Below, piece by piece: positions 9,429 to 17,421 of a stretch of DNA of 64,000 nt; the stretch's first letter is position 1; each line of letters starts with the position of its first letter. The notes under the pieces are model-generated. The model saw only the letters and a list, made by a program, of their open reading frames with translations, was not told the DNA's origin and made no database searches. This stretch comes from Thermotoga sp. Ku-13t (GTDB lineage: Bacteria; Thermotogota; Thermotogae; Thermotogales; DSM-5069): assembly GCF_011057685.1 (NCBI RefSeq), contig NZ_LNFY01000010.1:62001-126000 (forward strand), written 5' to 3'. A program made the translations under genes and the position numbers.

Positions 9429-9900
9429 TTTTCTCAAACCCGACGAGTTCGTGGACGATGTGAAAAACCTGCGGATCGACGAATACCTTTCCATGGGGAA
9501 GGATGTGTTCGTTTTTGACTTTGACAACACGCTCGGTTTCTGGCGGACCGCCGAGGTGAGGGAAGATTTCAGACCTGTGCTGGAATATTTGAAATCCAAA
9601 TCGGGCCAGGTTTTCATCGTGTCAAACGGTCGTCCAAGAAAGCTGAAGGATCTGGATGGATTCAACGTTGTCTGGCGGGCGGGTAAGCCTTTTTCGAGGA
9701 AACTGAGGAAAATTTTCGAAGATTTCAATCCATCCCGTGTGGTGCTCATAGGCGATCAAATTTTCACCGATGTGGTAACCGGAAAAAGGCTGGGTTTCTA
9801 CACGGTGAAGGTGAAACCTCTCTCTAACAGAGAATTCTTCGGCACCAGGATACTGAGAGTTTTCGAAAAGATTCTTTTCATGTGTTGGAAGGGAAGATGA
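9415..9900 (+). CDS. YqeG family HAD-type phosphatase
   Basis: 161 residues. HAD motif I is DFDNT (about 37-41), motif II is VSNGRP (about 67-72) and motif III/IV is the GDQIFTDV stretch (about 109-116), all diagnostic of the HAD IIIA YqeG family. The yqeG-yqeH order is the same as in Bacillus. The substrate is unknown. The GTG start overlaps the upstream small gene by 14 bases, and the ribosome site is weak, suggesting translational coupling. Confidence 0.88.
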   Translation: MGLFDFLKPDEFVDDVKNLRIDEYLSMGKDVFVFDFDNTLGFWRTAEVREDFRPVLEYLKSKSGQVFIVSNGRPRKLKDLDGFNVVWRAGKPFSRKLRKIFEDFNPSRVVLIGDQIFTDVVTGKRLGFYTVKVKPLSNREFFGTRILRVFEKILFMCWKGR

Positions 9901-9903
9901 GCG

Positions 9904-11001
9904 ATGAAGTGTAAAGGATGCGGTGCAGAGCTTCAGCATGAGGACGAAGCTCTTCCCGGTTACATACCCAAAGACGTGTTCGAAAGAAGAACGCTCTTGG
10001 GTGAAGAGATTCTCTGCCAGCGTTGTTTCAGAGCGAGACACTACGGAAAATTGATGCCCGTAAGGTTCGAAGAGTTCTCGAACCAGCTGCGAGACGTGGC
10101 CAGGTCTGTGGATGTGGTCGTGTGGGTTCTCGATATCACCGATTTCGAAGGCAGTTACGATCCACAGGTCACACAGATCCTTTCCGGGGTGAAAAAGATT
10201 CTCGTTGTCAACAAGATAGATTTGCTCCCGAGGGCCGTCACCGTGCGGGAGATAGAAGAGTGGGTTCGGAAACAGATCAGCGATCATCCTTTTGATGTGA
10301 TTCTCACCAGCGCCACGGGGCATTACGGGATCGGAAGGTTGAAAGAAAGGATTCTCAAGTTTCGTCAGGTGCTCTTCGTCGGCGTGACCAACGTTGGTAA
10401 ATCTTCACTCTTCAAAGAACTCACCGGGATGGATGTGAGCGTCACACCTTTTCCCGGAACAACTCTGGGATTCATACAGGCGAAGATGTCCGACACCGTG
10501 CTTTTCGATTCGCCTGGCATAACCACCGGTCGCAGGCTGATAGATCTGCTCAGTCCGGAAAGCCAGAAAAAACTCACACCAACGGATCATTTGAGCAGGT
10601 TCACCTTCAAGCCGGACCGAAACGACGTGATCTTCCTCGGAGGGGTGTGCCGGCTGGATTTCGACTTTGAAACGGAGTTGCGGCCCATCTTCCAGATCTT
10701 TGCGAGCGAGGCGGTGAAGTTCCATCAGACGAGCAAGAATAAGGCTGAGGATCTCTGGAGAAGACAGTATGGAAAACTTCTCACCCCGCCTTTCGATCCA
10801 GAGGAATTGCCGCTGGAGAATTTGAAACTCCGGGAAGAGAGGTTCACGCTGAACGCCGGTGAGGAGCTCGCGATAGCAGGTTTAGGCTGGTTGAGCGTCC
10901 GTCGCGGACCGTTTGAAATTTGTTTGAAAACGATCGATGGTATAAATATAAGAAAGAGAGAAGCACTGGTGAACCCTGCGAGAAAGGAGAGACGAGCATG
11001 A
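9904..11001 (+). CDS. yqeH: YqeH-like circularly permuted GTPase (ribosome biogenesis)
   Basis: 365 residues. An N-terminal treble-clef zinc finger (CKGC at 3-6, CQRC at about 39-42) precedes a circularly permuted GTPase domain: the G4 motif NKID (about 102-105) and the G5-like SATG come before the G1 P-loop GVTNVGKSS (about 160-168) and G3 DSPG (about 201-204). YqeH in Bacillus acts in 30S subunit assembly. It begins 3 bases after yqeG, and its TGA overlaps the next ATG (ATGA). Confidence 0.92.
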   Translation: MKCKGCGAELQHEDEALPGYIPKDVFERRTLLGEEILCQRCFRARHYGKLMPVRFEEFSNQLRDVARSVDVVVWVLDITDFEGSYDPQVTQILSGVKKILVVNKIDLLPRAVTVREIEEWVRKQISDHPFDVILTSATGHYGIGRLKERILKFRQVLFVGVTNVGKSSLFKELTGMDVSVTPFPGTTLGFIQAKMSDTVLFDSPGITTGRRLIDLLSPESQKKLTPTDHLSRFTFKPDRNDVIFLGGVCRLDFDFETELRPIFQIFASEAVKFHQTSKNKAEDLWRRQYGKLLTPPFDPEELPLENLKLREERFTLNAGEELAIAGLGWLSVRRGPFEICLKTIDGINIRKREALVNPARKERRA

Positions 11002-11585
11002 AGAAAAAAGAACCAGGAATTGTAGTTGGTGTGAGTAACAGGCACGTACACCTCTCGAGGGAAGATCTGGACATTCTCTTCGGCAAGGGTTACGAGCTGA
11101 AACCCATCAAAGATCTGGGACAGCCAGGCCAGTTTGCCGCCGACGAAAAAGTCATAATCGTTGGTCCCAAGGGAGCGATAGAAGGCGTCAGGGTACTTGG
11201 ACCTGTGAGGAAGGAAACGCAGATCGAGATTTCCAGAACAGATGCCTTCAAACTTGGGCTCAACCCACCGGTGAGAGATTCCGGAGACATAGAAGGTTCT
11301 CCTGGCATTGTGATCGTTGGGCCAAAGGGTGTGGTGGTGAAGGATAAAGGCGTCATCCTGGCGAAGAGGCACATCCACATGCATCCGAAGGATGCGGAGC
11401 ATTATGGCGTCAAGGACAAAGACTCGGTGAAAGTTCTGTGCGAAAAAGAAGGTCGCAGGCTCATCTTCGACGATGTTCTGATAAGGGTCAGTGAAAAGTT
11501 CGCTCTCGAATTTCATGTGGACACGGACGAGGCCAACGCGGCGTTGCTGAACAACGGTGATCTGGTATGGATAATAGAAGAATAG
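10998..11585 (+). CDS. pduL: PduL-type phosphate acyltransferase
   Basis: 195 residues starting at the ATG in the ATGA overlap with yqeH; GAAAGGAGAG precedes it. Two tandem PduL domains show the zinc-binding repeats NRHVHLS (about 14-20) and KRHIHMHP (about 125-132). PduL enzymes transfer acyl groups between CoA and phosphate. In a sugar-fermenting Thermotogota this would most plausibly be the phosphotransacetylase step from acetyl-CoA to acetyl phosphate (inference). No microcompartment genes are nearby, so a shell-associated role is unlikely. Confidence 0.88.
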   Translation: MKKKEPGIVVGVSNRHVHLSREDLDILFGKGYELKPIKDLGQPGQFAADEKVIIVGPKGAIEGVRVLGPVRKETQIEISRTDAFKLGLNPPVRDSGDIEGSPGIVIVGPKGVVVKDKGVILAKRHIHMHPKDAEHYGVKDKDSVKVLCEKEGRRLIFDDVLIRVSEKFALEFHVDTDEANAALLNNGDLVWIIEE

Positions 11586-11770
11586 TTGTTGTGTACCAGG
11601 GAAGAACTTTCGAATTCGAAAAGTCAATGACGGTGAAACAACTGCTGAACGAATTGCGGTTGAATCCGCTCGAACATCTCGTTCAGGTGGATGGAAAGCT
11701 CTACACGGAAGACAGGACCATAAAACCTGGTTCGCAGGTCGTGATCCGCAGGGTGACTTCTGCAGGCTGA
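11567..11770 (+). CDS. ThiS/MoaD-like ubiquitin-fold small protein
   Basis: 67 residues with a beta-grasp pattern: VVYQGRTFEF, a helix TVKQLLNELRL, LVQVDGKLYTED and KPGSQVVIRRVTSAG. It resembles ThiS, MoaD and TtuB sulfur carriers. Those end in Gly-Gly, whose last Gly is adenylated and thiocarboxylated. This protein ends Ser-Ala-Gly, so only the terminal Gly is kept. No ThiF/MoeB-type activating enzyme lies nearby. It overlaps the pduL gene by 19 bases. Confidence 0.7.
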   Translation: MDNRRIVVVYQGRTFEFEKSMTVKQLLNELRLNPLEHLVQVDGKLYTEDRTIKPGSQVVIRRVTSAG

Positions 11771-11782
11771 GGGGGCTGAGGC

Positions 11783-12964
11783 ATGTTCGAACCAGAAGTG
11801 CTGAACTTGAAGGATGAAGTGGTTGAGCTACGCAGGACGTTCCACATGTATCCAGAGATCGAGTTCGACCTGCACAGAACGTCCCAGATCGTGGCAGATT
11901 ATCTTGAATCGCTCGGACTGGAAGTGAAACGCAACGTTGCAAAAACGGGTGTTGTTGCTCTTCTAAAGGGTGCGAAGCCTAGCAAGACGATCATGCTGAG
12001 AGCGGACATGGACGCACTCCCACTGCAGGAACTCAACGACGTACCTTACAGATCAAGGATAGACGGAACGATGCATGCGTGCGGGCACGATGGACACACC
12101 GCGATGCTCCTCGTGGCTGCGAAGGTGTTATCGCACAGAAGGGAGCAGCTGTGCGGAAACGTGAAGTTCGTCTTTCAACCTTCTGAGGAACGTTTTCCTC
12201 CGGGCGGGGCGCTGCCCATGATCGAAGAAGGAGTGCTCGAGAATCCGAAAGTCGACATGGCGTTCGGGATCCATCTGTGGAACGCCTTACCGGTGGGAAC
12301 GGTTGGGGTGCGTGCGGGGGCGTTGCTCGCTGCGGCAGATGAATTCAAGATAGTTCTCAAAGGTAAAGGTGGACACGGTGCTTATCCACACGTATGTAAA
12401 GATCCTGTGGTCACGGCGAGCGAACTCGTGCTGGCGTTGCAGACTCTGGTGAGCAGGAACGTCGATCCTCTCGAGAGTGCTGTCGTGACTGTTGGAAAGA
12501 TTCAGGCGGGCACGGCGTTCAACATAATTCCTGAAACGGCCGTGCTCGAAGGTACGGTCAGAACGTTGAACGAGCGAGTGCGTGAGACGATCAAGCAGAG
12601 GATGAAACAGCTCGTCGCCGGCATCTGTGCTGCCTACGAGATGGATTTCGAAATCGATTACAAGGATGGTACTGCGGTTCTGATGAACGATCCAGAGCTG
12701 ACAGAGTTCGTTCGTAAAGTGGCAGAGAAAGTCGTTGGAAAAGACAGAGTCGTCGAAGTTCCACCGTCCATGGGTGGGGAAGATATGTCGTTCTTTTTGC
12801 AGAAAGTCCCTGGCGTGTTCTACCTGGTCGGCTCAGCCAACCCCGAGAAGGGACTGGACAAACCGCACCATTCACCTTACTACGACATAGATGAAGATTC
12901 CCTGCTCGTAGGTGTACAAATGCATGTGAGCCTGGTAACTACGCTGTTGGGAGAAACATGCTGA
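11783..12964 (+). CDS. M20 family amidohydrolase (N-acyl-L-amino acid amidohydrolase / carboxypeptidase)
   Basis: 393 residues, usual length for the M20D amidohydrolases that cleave N-acyl amino acids, hippurate or IAA-like conjugates. The metal-binding segments are RADMDALPLQE (about 74-84), ACGHDGHTAML (about 98-108), SEERFPPGG (about 134-142) and a late HHSPYYDIDE (about 363-372). The substrate cannot be told from sequence. The start follows GGGGG 7 bases upstream. It overlaps the next gene by 7 bases. Confidence 0.9.
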   Translation: MFEPEVLNLKDEVVELRRTFHMYPEIEFDLHRTSQIVADYLESLGLEVKRNVAKTGVVALLKGAKPSKTIMLRADMDALPLQELNDVPYRSRIDGTMHACGHDGHTAMLLVAAKVLSHRREQLCGNVKFVFQPSEERFPPGGALPMIEEGVLENPKVDMAFGIHLWNALPVGTVGVRAGALLAAADEFKIVLKGKGGHGAYPHVCKDPVVTASELVLALQTLVSRNVDPLESAVVTVGKIQAGTAFNIIPETAVLEGTVRTLNERVRETIKQRMKQLVAGICAAYEMDFEIDYKDGTAVLMNDPELTEFVRKVAEKVVGKDRVVEVPPSMGGEDMSFFLQKVPGVFYLVGSANPEKGLDKPHHSPYYDIDEDSLLVGVQMHVSLVTTLLGETC

Positions 12965-13704
12965 TCGTTCTTGTGAAAATAATCGAAGCGTTCGTTTTAC
13001 CGCCAGGTTTGTTTGTCAGCGTGCCTTTTGTGTTCGGCCTGCTGTGGTTGAAGAGTTCAAAGAAGAAGGCTTTGCTGTTGCTGTTTTTTTCTCTTCTGAG
13101 TTATCTGCTGACCACCAGTATAGGTACTTTCCTGTTCATCAGACCGCTGGAAAAGAGTTTTCAACCGCAGGTGTTTGAGAACTGCGATGCGGTGATCGTG
13201 CTCGGTGGGGGAATCTTCAAAACTCCCGATGGTTACGAACTGCGTCCCCACGCGTTCAAAAGGATCGTGGAAGCAATTCAGCTTGCAAAGAAGTACGACG
13301 CCGTGCTCATAGTTTCTGGCGGCACGCTGCCGGGCACTTTTAGTGTGCCTGAGGCTTCGATCATGGCGGAACTGGCACGAAGGTTTGGATTGTCCGACGA
13401 GAAAATACTTCTGGACCTCCAGAGCAGGAACACCTACGAGAACGCGAAGAACGTGACCAACATCGTGAGACAGTTGGATTTGAAACGACCGGTGCTGGTC
13501 ACATCAGCCGTGCACATGAAGAGGGCCGTTATGAGTTTCAAAATGTTCAACTTGGAAGTTCAACCACATCCTGTGGATTATCTCTGCGATTATGGACCGC
13601 TCAGCTGGGTCGATTTCGTGCCAACAAGAGAATCGCTCGAAGCGAACATGCTGGGACTCCACGAAGTCGTGGGGTTGCTCTGGTACAAGCTCAGTTCAAG
13701 ATGA
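12958..13704 (+). CDS. DUF218/YdcF-ElyC-like membrane protein
   Basis: 248 residues. Two N-terminal membrane segments (about 8-28 and 36-56) precede a DUF218 domain with VIVLGGGIF (about 80-88), VSGG (about 121-124) and the SRNTYENAKN motif (about 159-168). Relatives in E. coli (ElyC, SanA) act in envelope integrity and peptidoglycan precursor metabolism. It overlaps the amidohydrolase gene and ends one base from the convergent nrdG stop, leaving no room for a terminator. Confidence 0.85.
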   Translation: MLIVLVKIIEAFVLPPGLFVSVPFVFGLLWLKSSKKKALLLLFFSLLSYLLTTSIGTFLFIRPLEKSFQPQVFENCDAVIVLGGGIFKTPDGYELRPHAFKRIVEAIQLAKKYDAVLIVSGGTLPGTFSVPEASIMAELARRFGLSDEKILLDLQSRNTYENAKNVTNIVRQLDLKRPVLVTSAVHMKRAVMSFKMFNLEVQPHPVDYLCDYGPLSWVDFVPTRESLEANMLGLHEVVGLLWYKLSSR

Positions 13705-13705
13705 A

Positions 13706-14377
13706 TCACCTCACGAGTGCCCCAAAGCGTGAGGCGAGCTTGTGAAGAACTTCATCGCTTGGCGTTTCGATGCCCGGCAAAGGTTTCAGGGTTTTCTGAG
13801 CCCTGAAACGCTGCAGATACCACGTACTGCCTCCCACGATCTTACCGATGAACGCAAGGTCATCCTCATTCATCAAGCCTGGAACGTACGTGGTTCTGAC
13901 CTCGTGTGGAATGGAACACTTTTTGAGAATGTTGAGTGTCTGGAGAACGTTCTCAAACATATCCTGCGCGGTATCGTGGTCCAGGCCTGTGATTGAGTGA
14001 AAGTGCTCCGCGCCAGCCTTGAAATCCAGCGCCACATAGTCCAGAAGAGCTTCCTTGAGAAGCTGTTCGACCAGTTCCGGATTACTCCCGTTCGTATCGA
14101 GTTTCACAAGATAGTTTTCTTCCTTGAGAATGCGAACGAAGTTCAGAAGCTTCTCGTGTATTGTCGGTTCTCCACCTGTTATCACCACGCGGTTCGTGAT
14201 GGTCCTTCTGCGTATCTCTTCGAGGATCTCATCTTCCGTTGCTTTCTCCACTCGCCCCAGCACCAGCTCCGGATTGTGACAGTAGGGGCAACGAAAGTTG
14301 CAACCCACCGTGAAAACAACGCTCGAGACCGATTTCGGGTAATCCAGCAGGCTGGTGAGAATCATTCGTGCGAACAT
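13706..14377 (-). CDS. nrdG: anaerobic ribonucleotide reductase activating protein
   Basis: 223 residues. It is a radical SAM protein with the cluster motif CNFRCPYC (CxxxCxxC, about 26-33), the GGEPT motif near 70 and a conserved DTNGSNPE segment. It generates the glycyl radical of NrdD. It overlaps the nrdD stop (TGATG), which gives the ATG at 14377; a TTG at 14380 is the alternative. Its sequence is like the single-domain NrdG-type activases of anaerobes. Control is expected through the NrdR boxes upstream of nrdD. Confidence 0.92.
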   Translation of the reverse strand: MFARMILTSLLDYPKSVSSVVFTVGCNFRCPYCHNPELVLGRVEKATEDEILEEIRRRTITNRVVITGGEPTIHEKLLNFVRILKEENYLVKLDTNGSNPELVEQLLKEALLDYVALDFKAGAEHFHSITGLDHDTAQDMFENVLQTLNILKKCSIPHEVRTTYVPGLMNEDDLAFIGKIVGGSTWYLQRFRAQKTLKPLPGIETPSDEVLHKLASRFGALVR

Positions 14378-16185
14378 CAAACCCTCACGGTCTTCCTCAA
14401 CCTGAATTCCTCCTGCTTTCCTGAGTTCCAGCTCTTGACCGGCCTGTAATAACCAACGACCCGGGAATAAACCTCTACCGGCTTACCGCAGAACGGACAG
14501 TTTTTCTGTTCCCCGCGCAGATATCCATGGTCCTGGCACACGCTGAACGTAGGCGTCAGGGTCAGGTAAGGCAACTTGTAACGGGTGAATACGGATCTCA
14601 GAAGCTGTGGAACGGTTTCTGCCTCTATCGATTCACTGAGGTAGATGTGCAGCACCGTTCCACCCGTGTAAAGAGACTGCAGCTCGTCCTGGTGCTCGAG
14701 CACGTGGAAAAGATCGTACCCACCGTCAACGGGAAGCTGGGTCGAATTCGTATAGAACGGTTCGTTCACCCCGCTCGTGTAGATATTCGGGAAAGTTTTT
14801 CTGTCTATCTTCGCGAACCTGTAACTCACACTCTCGGCCGGAGTGGCTTCCAGGTTGTAGAGGTTGTTCGTCTCCTTCTGGAACTGTAAAAGTTTCTCTC
14901 TCATGAATTGAAGAACCTTTATCGCGAATTGCCTGCCTTCTTCGGTATCTATCCCCACCCCCAAGAAGTTCATACAGGCTTCGTGCATACCCACTAGACC
15001 TATGGTTGAGAAGTGATTCGACCAGTAACTGCCCGTCGTTTCGTGGACATCGGAAAGGTAGAAACGTGAGTACGGATAGAGCCCTTTCTCCGTGAGATCT
15101 TCAAGAACACGCCTCTTGATCTCCAAACTGTCTCTGGCAAGCTCCATCAGCTTGGAGAGCCTTTCGAAAAATTCGTCTTCGTTCGAAGAAAGGTAACCGA
15201 TCCTCGGCATGTTTATCGTAACCACGCCTATGCTGCCTGTGAGTGGATTGGCACCGAACAGACCCCCGCCTTTTCTTGCCAGCTCACCTTTCTGGACCAG
15301 GAACTGTGAGAGCCTTTGTCTCACCGATGTGTTGTCCAGACGCAACCTGCAACACATGCTTCTGACGTCCGAAGGATCCATGTCGCTGTTGATGAAATTC
15401 GAAAAGTAAGGTACTCCGTACTTCGCTGTGAGTTCCCACAACGGATGGAACCTGTCCGAATCCCAGGGGAAGTCCCTAGTGATGGCGTAAGTCGGGATCG
15501 GAAAAGTGAAGATCCTCCCATGTGCATCCCCTTCGATCATCACTTCCCAGAACGCCCTGTTGAGCATATCCATTTCGTCCTGGAATTCAGCGTAAGTGTG
15601 GTTCTGGCGCTCACCAGCGACGATAACCTTCTGCTGCTTCATGTGTTCCGGAACGACCAGATCGAAGCTCAGGTTCGTGAAAGGAGTCTGAAAGCCTGTC
15701 CTAGTTGGCACGTTCAGGTTGAAGATGAACTCCTGGATTGCCTGCTTCACTTCCTCGTACGTCAGTCCATCGTGTGCAATGAAAGGGGCGAGCAGGGTGT
15801 CGAAATTCGAAAAGGCTATCGCACCGGCCGCTTCTCCCTGAAGCGTGAACATGAAGTTGACGATCTGACCCAGGGCACTTCGAAAATGTCTTGGAGGTCT
15901 GCTGGATATTTTTCCCTGCACACCTGTGAAACCTTTTAAGAGGAGGTCTTCCAGGCTCCAGCCCACGCAATAGACAGACAGAGAACCGAGATCATGGATG
16001 TGCATGTCCCCTTTGATGTGTGCAGAAGCGATTTCTTTAGGATAGATCTCTTCGAGCCAGTATCTCGCGACGATCGAAGAATAGAGATAGTAGTTGAGCC
16101 CCTGGAGCGAATACGACATGTTGGAATTCTCGTAAACCCTCCAATCGGCTCTGTTGAGATAATCTTTCACAAGGTTTCTGATCAT
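14377..16185 (-). CDS. nrdD: anaerobic ribonucleoside-triphosphate reductase
   Basis: 602 residues. It reduces NTPs to dNTPs by a glycyl radical. The C-terminal zinc site (CQDHG...CPFCG, about 557-573) and the glycyl radical segment RVVGYYRP (about 579-586) are intact. The active-site segment MCCRLRLD is near 276-283. There is no N-terminal ATP-cone before the catalytic barrel, as the protein starts right at the DYLNRADW segment, so allosteric activity control by ATP/dATP is probably absent. The ATG at 16185 follows GGGAGG by 7 bases. The promoter carries two NrdR boxes. Confidence 0.95.
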   Translation of the reverse strand: MIRNLVKDYLNRADWRVYENSNMSYSLQGLNYYLYSSIVARYWLEEIYPKEIASAHIKGDMHIHDLGSLSVYCVGWSLEDLLLKGFTGVQGKISSRPPRHFRSALGQIVNFMFTLQGEAAGAIAFSNFDTLLAPFIAHDGLTYEEVKQAIQEFIFNLNVPTRTGFQTPFTNLSFDLVVPEHMKQQKVIVAGERQNHTYAEFQDEMDMLNRAFWEVMIEGDAHGRIFTFPIPTYAITRDFPWDSDRFHPLWELTAKYGVPYFSNFINSDMDPSDVRSMCCRLRLDNTSVRQRLSQFLVQKGELARKGGGLFGANPLTGSIGVVTINMPRIGYLSSNEDEFFERLSKLMELARDSLEIKRRVLEDLTEKGLYPYSRFYLSDVHETTGSYWSNHFSTIGLVGMHEACMNFLGVGIDTEEGRQFAIKVLQFMREKLLQFQKETNNLYNLEATPAESVSYRFAKIDRKTFPNIYTSGVNEPFYTNSTQLPVDGGYDLFHVLEHQDELQSLYTGGTVLHIYLSESIEAETVPQLLRSVFTRYKLPYLTLTPTFSVCQDHGYLRGEQKNCPFCGKPVEVYSRVVGYYRPVKSWNSGKQEEFRLRKTVRV

Positions 16186-16218
16186 ACTGACACCTCCCAC
16201 GCAGGATCCGGCACGAAC

Positions 16219-16248
16219 AGTATACCCAATATGTAGTATCCCTGTCAA
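16219..16248 (-). promoter_or_regulatory. promoter of nrdDG
   Basis: TTGACA (16248-16243), an 18-base spacer and TATACT (16224-16219) on the minus strand, about 34 bases before the nrdD start codon. The proximal NrdR box fills the spacer. Confidence 0.8.
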
Positions 16249-16269
16249 GAAGAACACTATATATGGTCT
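16224..16269. promoter_or_regulatory. tandem NrdR boxes upstream of nrdDG
   Basis: Two 16-base sites resemble the NrdR consensus ACACwATATwTwGTGT. The distal site 16254-16269 (ACACTATATATGGTCT) matches at 14 of 16 positions. The proximal site 16224-16239 (ACCCAATATGTAGTAT) matches at 13. The sites start 30 bp apart, close to three helical turns, the spacing known for NrdR pairs. The proximal site lies between -35 and -10, which suits repression. The nrdR gene is in this window at 40791. Confidence 0.85.
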
Positions 16270-16348
16270 ATCATTCACGCAAGTGTGATCTCTCTTTGAC
16301 AGTTTTCCTGAAGATCGGTACGTTACCTGGCACAGATCCCGGTGTGCC

Positions 16349-16357
16349 TGGTAAAAT
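16349..16357 (+). promoter_or_regulatory. possible extended -10 promoter for the YhaM-like gene
   Basis: TGGTAAAAT fits TGn plus TAAAAT. It lies 21 bases before the GTG start at 16378. A separate TTGACA at 16296-16301 has a poor -10 (TACGTT) 17 bases on. Confidence 0.35.
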
Positions 16358-16377
16358 CGCCATAGGAGAGTGAGAGA

Positions 16378-17421
16378 GTGAAGCTGGAAAATATTCTACC
16401 AAAGGAGATCATCGAAAAGTTGAAAGAACAAGCAAGATCCGGTGGACCATACATACAGGAACTTTCGGATAAGATGAAGGAGACCGTTGAACTCGTTGGA
16501 AAGGTCGCGAGCAAGAAACTCCAGGAATCCAAGGACGGCAAGAAGTTCCTCCTCATAACGCTCACCGACAGAACCGGGAGCATACGTGCGGTGGACTGGT
16601 ACAATGCAGAAGAGAATGATGCGCGTCTCACGGAGGGAGACGTCGTCCTCGCGAAGGGACGTGTTGTGTTCTTCGAGGGGCACCTGCAGCTGAACATCGA
16701 GAAAGAGAAGGACGCTCTGACAATTCTCGCTGAGGATCAGTACGATTACGAGAGGTTTGTGGAAATAACCAAGAAAAACATCGAGTTGCTGTACCAAAAG
16801 CTCATCGAGTTCATAAACGATGTACGTGACAGGGAGATAAGAACCTTACTTGAGTCGCTTTTCGTGCGTGACAAAGAGTTCGTTTCCAGTTTCGTTCAGG
16901 TACCTGCGGGTGTCAGCGTGCACCACGCTTACGTTGGCGGGTTACTGGAGCACACCGTTGACGTTGTCACCCTGTGTCGGAAGGTGAACGACGTTTACGA
17001 TTTTCTCAACAGGGATGTGCTCATCGCGGGTGCGATACTGCACGACATAGGCAAGGTTAAAGAATACAGAATAACGAAGAAGGGTTTGGAGGTGACGACA
17101 GAGGGAGAGCTCAAAGGGCACATCGCGCTCGGTCTGGAAATACTCCGGCAGAAAGCCAGCGGAGTGAACATTTCCAGATCGAAGCTTTTGCAGCTGGAAC
17201 ACATAATCCTCTCTCACCACGGAGAGTACGAGTTCGGTTCTCCCGTCCTGCCCAAGACTGTGGAAGCTTACGTGGTGCATTCACTCGAAAACATGGATTC
17301 GAAATTGTCCAGGTTCAGGATCATAAACGAGAAACAGAAGAACGGTGACAAAGCTTGGAGCGATTTCGACAAACATCTGGGAAGACGCATCTGGCTGGGA
17401 AGGTGGAAGGATGAAGATTAA
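16378..17421 (+). CDS. YhaM-like 3'-5' exoribonuclease (OB-fold plus HD domain)
   Basis: 347 residues. An OB nucleic-acid-binding domain (about 38-125, with LITLTDRTGSIRAVDW) is followed by an HD phosphohydrolase domain. The HD residues are visible as HHAYVGGLLEHT (about 181-192), ILHDIGK (about 220-226), GH (about 245-246) and LSHHGEYEFGSP (about 279-290). This is the architecture of Bacillus YhaM. The GTG start has GGAG upstream. The next gene starts inside its last codons. Confidence 0.88.
   Translation: MKLENILPKEIIEKLKEQARSGGPYIQELSDKMKETVELVGKVASKKLQESKDGKKFLLITLTDRTGSIRAVDWYNAEENDARLTEGDVVLAKGRVVFFEGHLQLNIEKEKDALTILAEDQYDYERFVEITKKNIELLYQKLIEFINDVRDREIRTLLESLFVRDKEFVSSFVQVPAGVSVHHAYVGGLLEHTVDVVTLCRKVNDVYDFLNRDVLIAGAILHDIGKVKEYRITKKGLEVTTEGELKGHIALGLEILRQKASGVNISRSKLLQLEHIILSHHGEYEFGSPVLPKTVEAYVVHSLENMDSKLSRFRIINEKQKNGDKAWSDFDKHLGRRIWLGRWKDED

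Noticed and set aside
8598-9749. 383-codon leftward frame that includes rplI
   Set aside because: Only its last 154 codons are L9. The remainder overlaps yqeG on the other strand and lacks a ribosome site.
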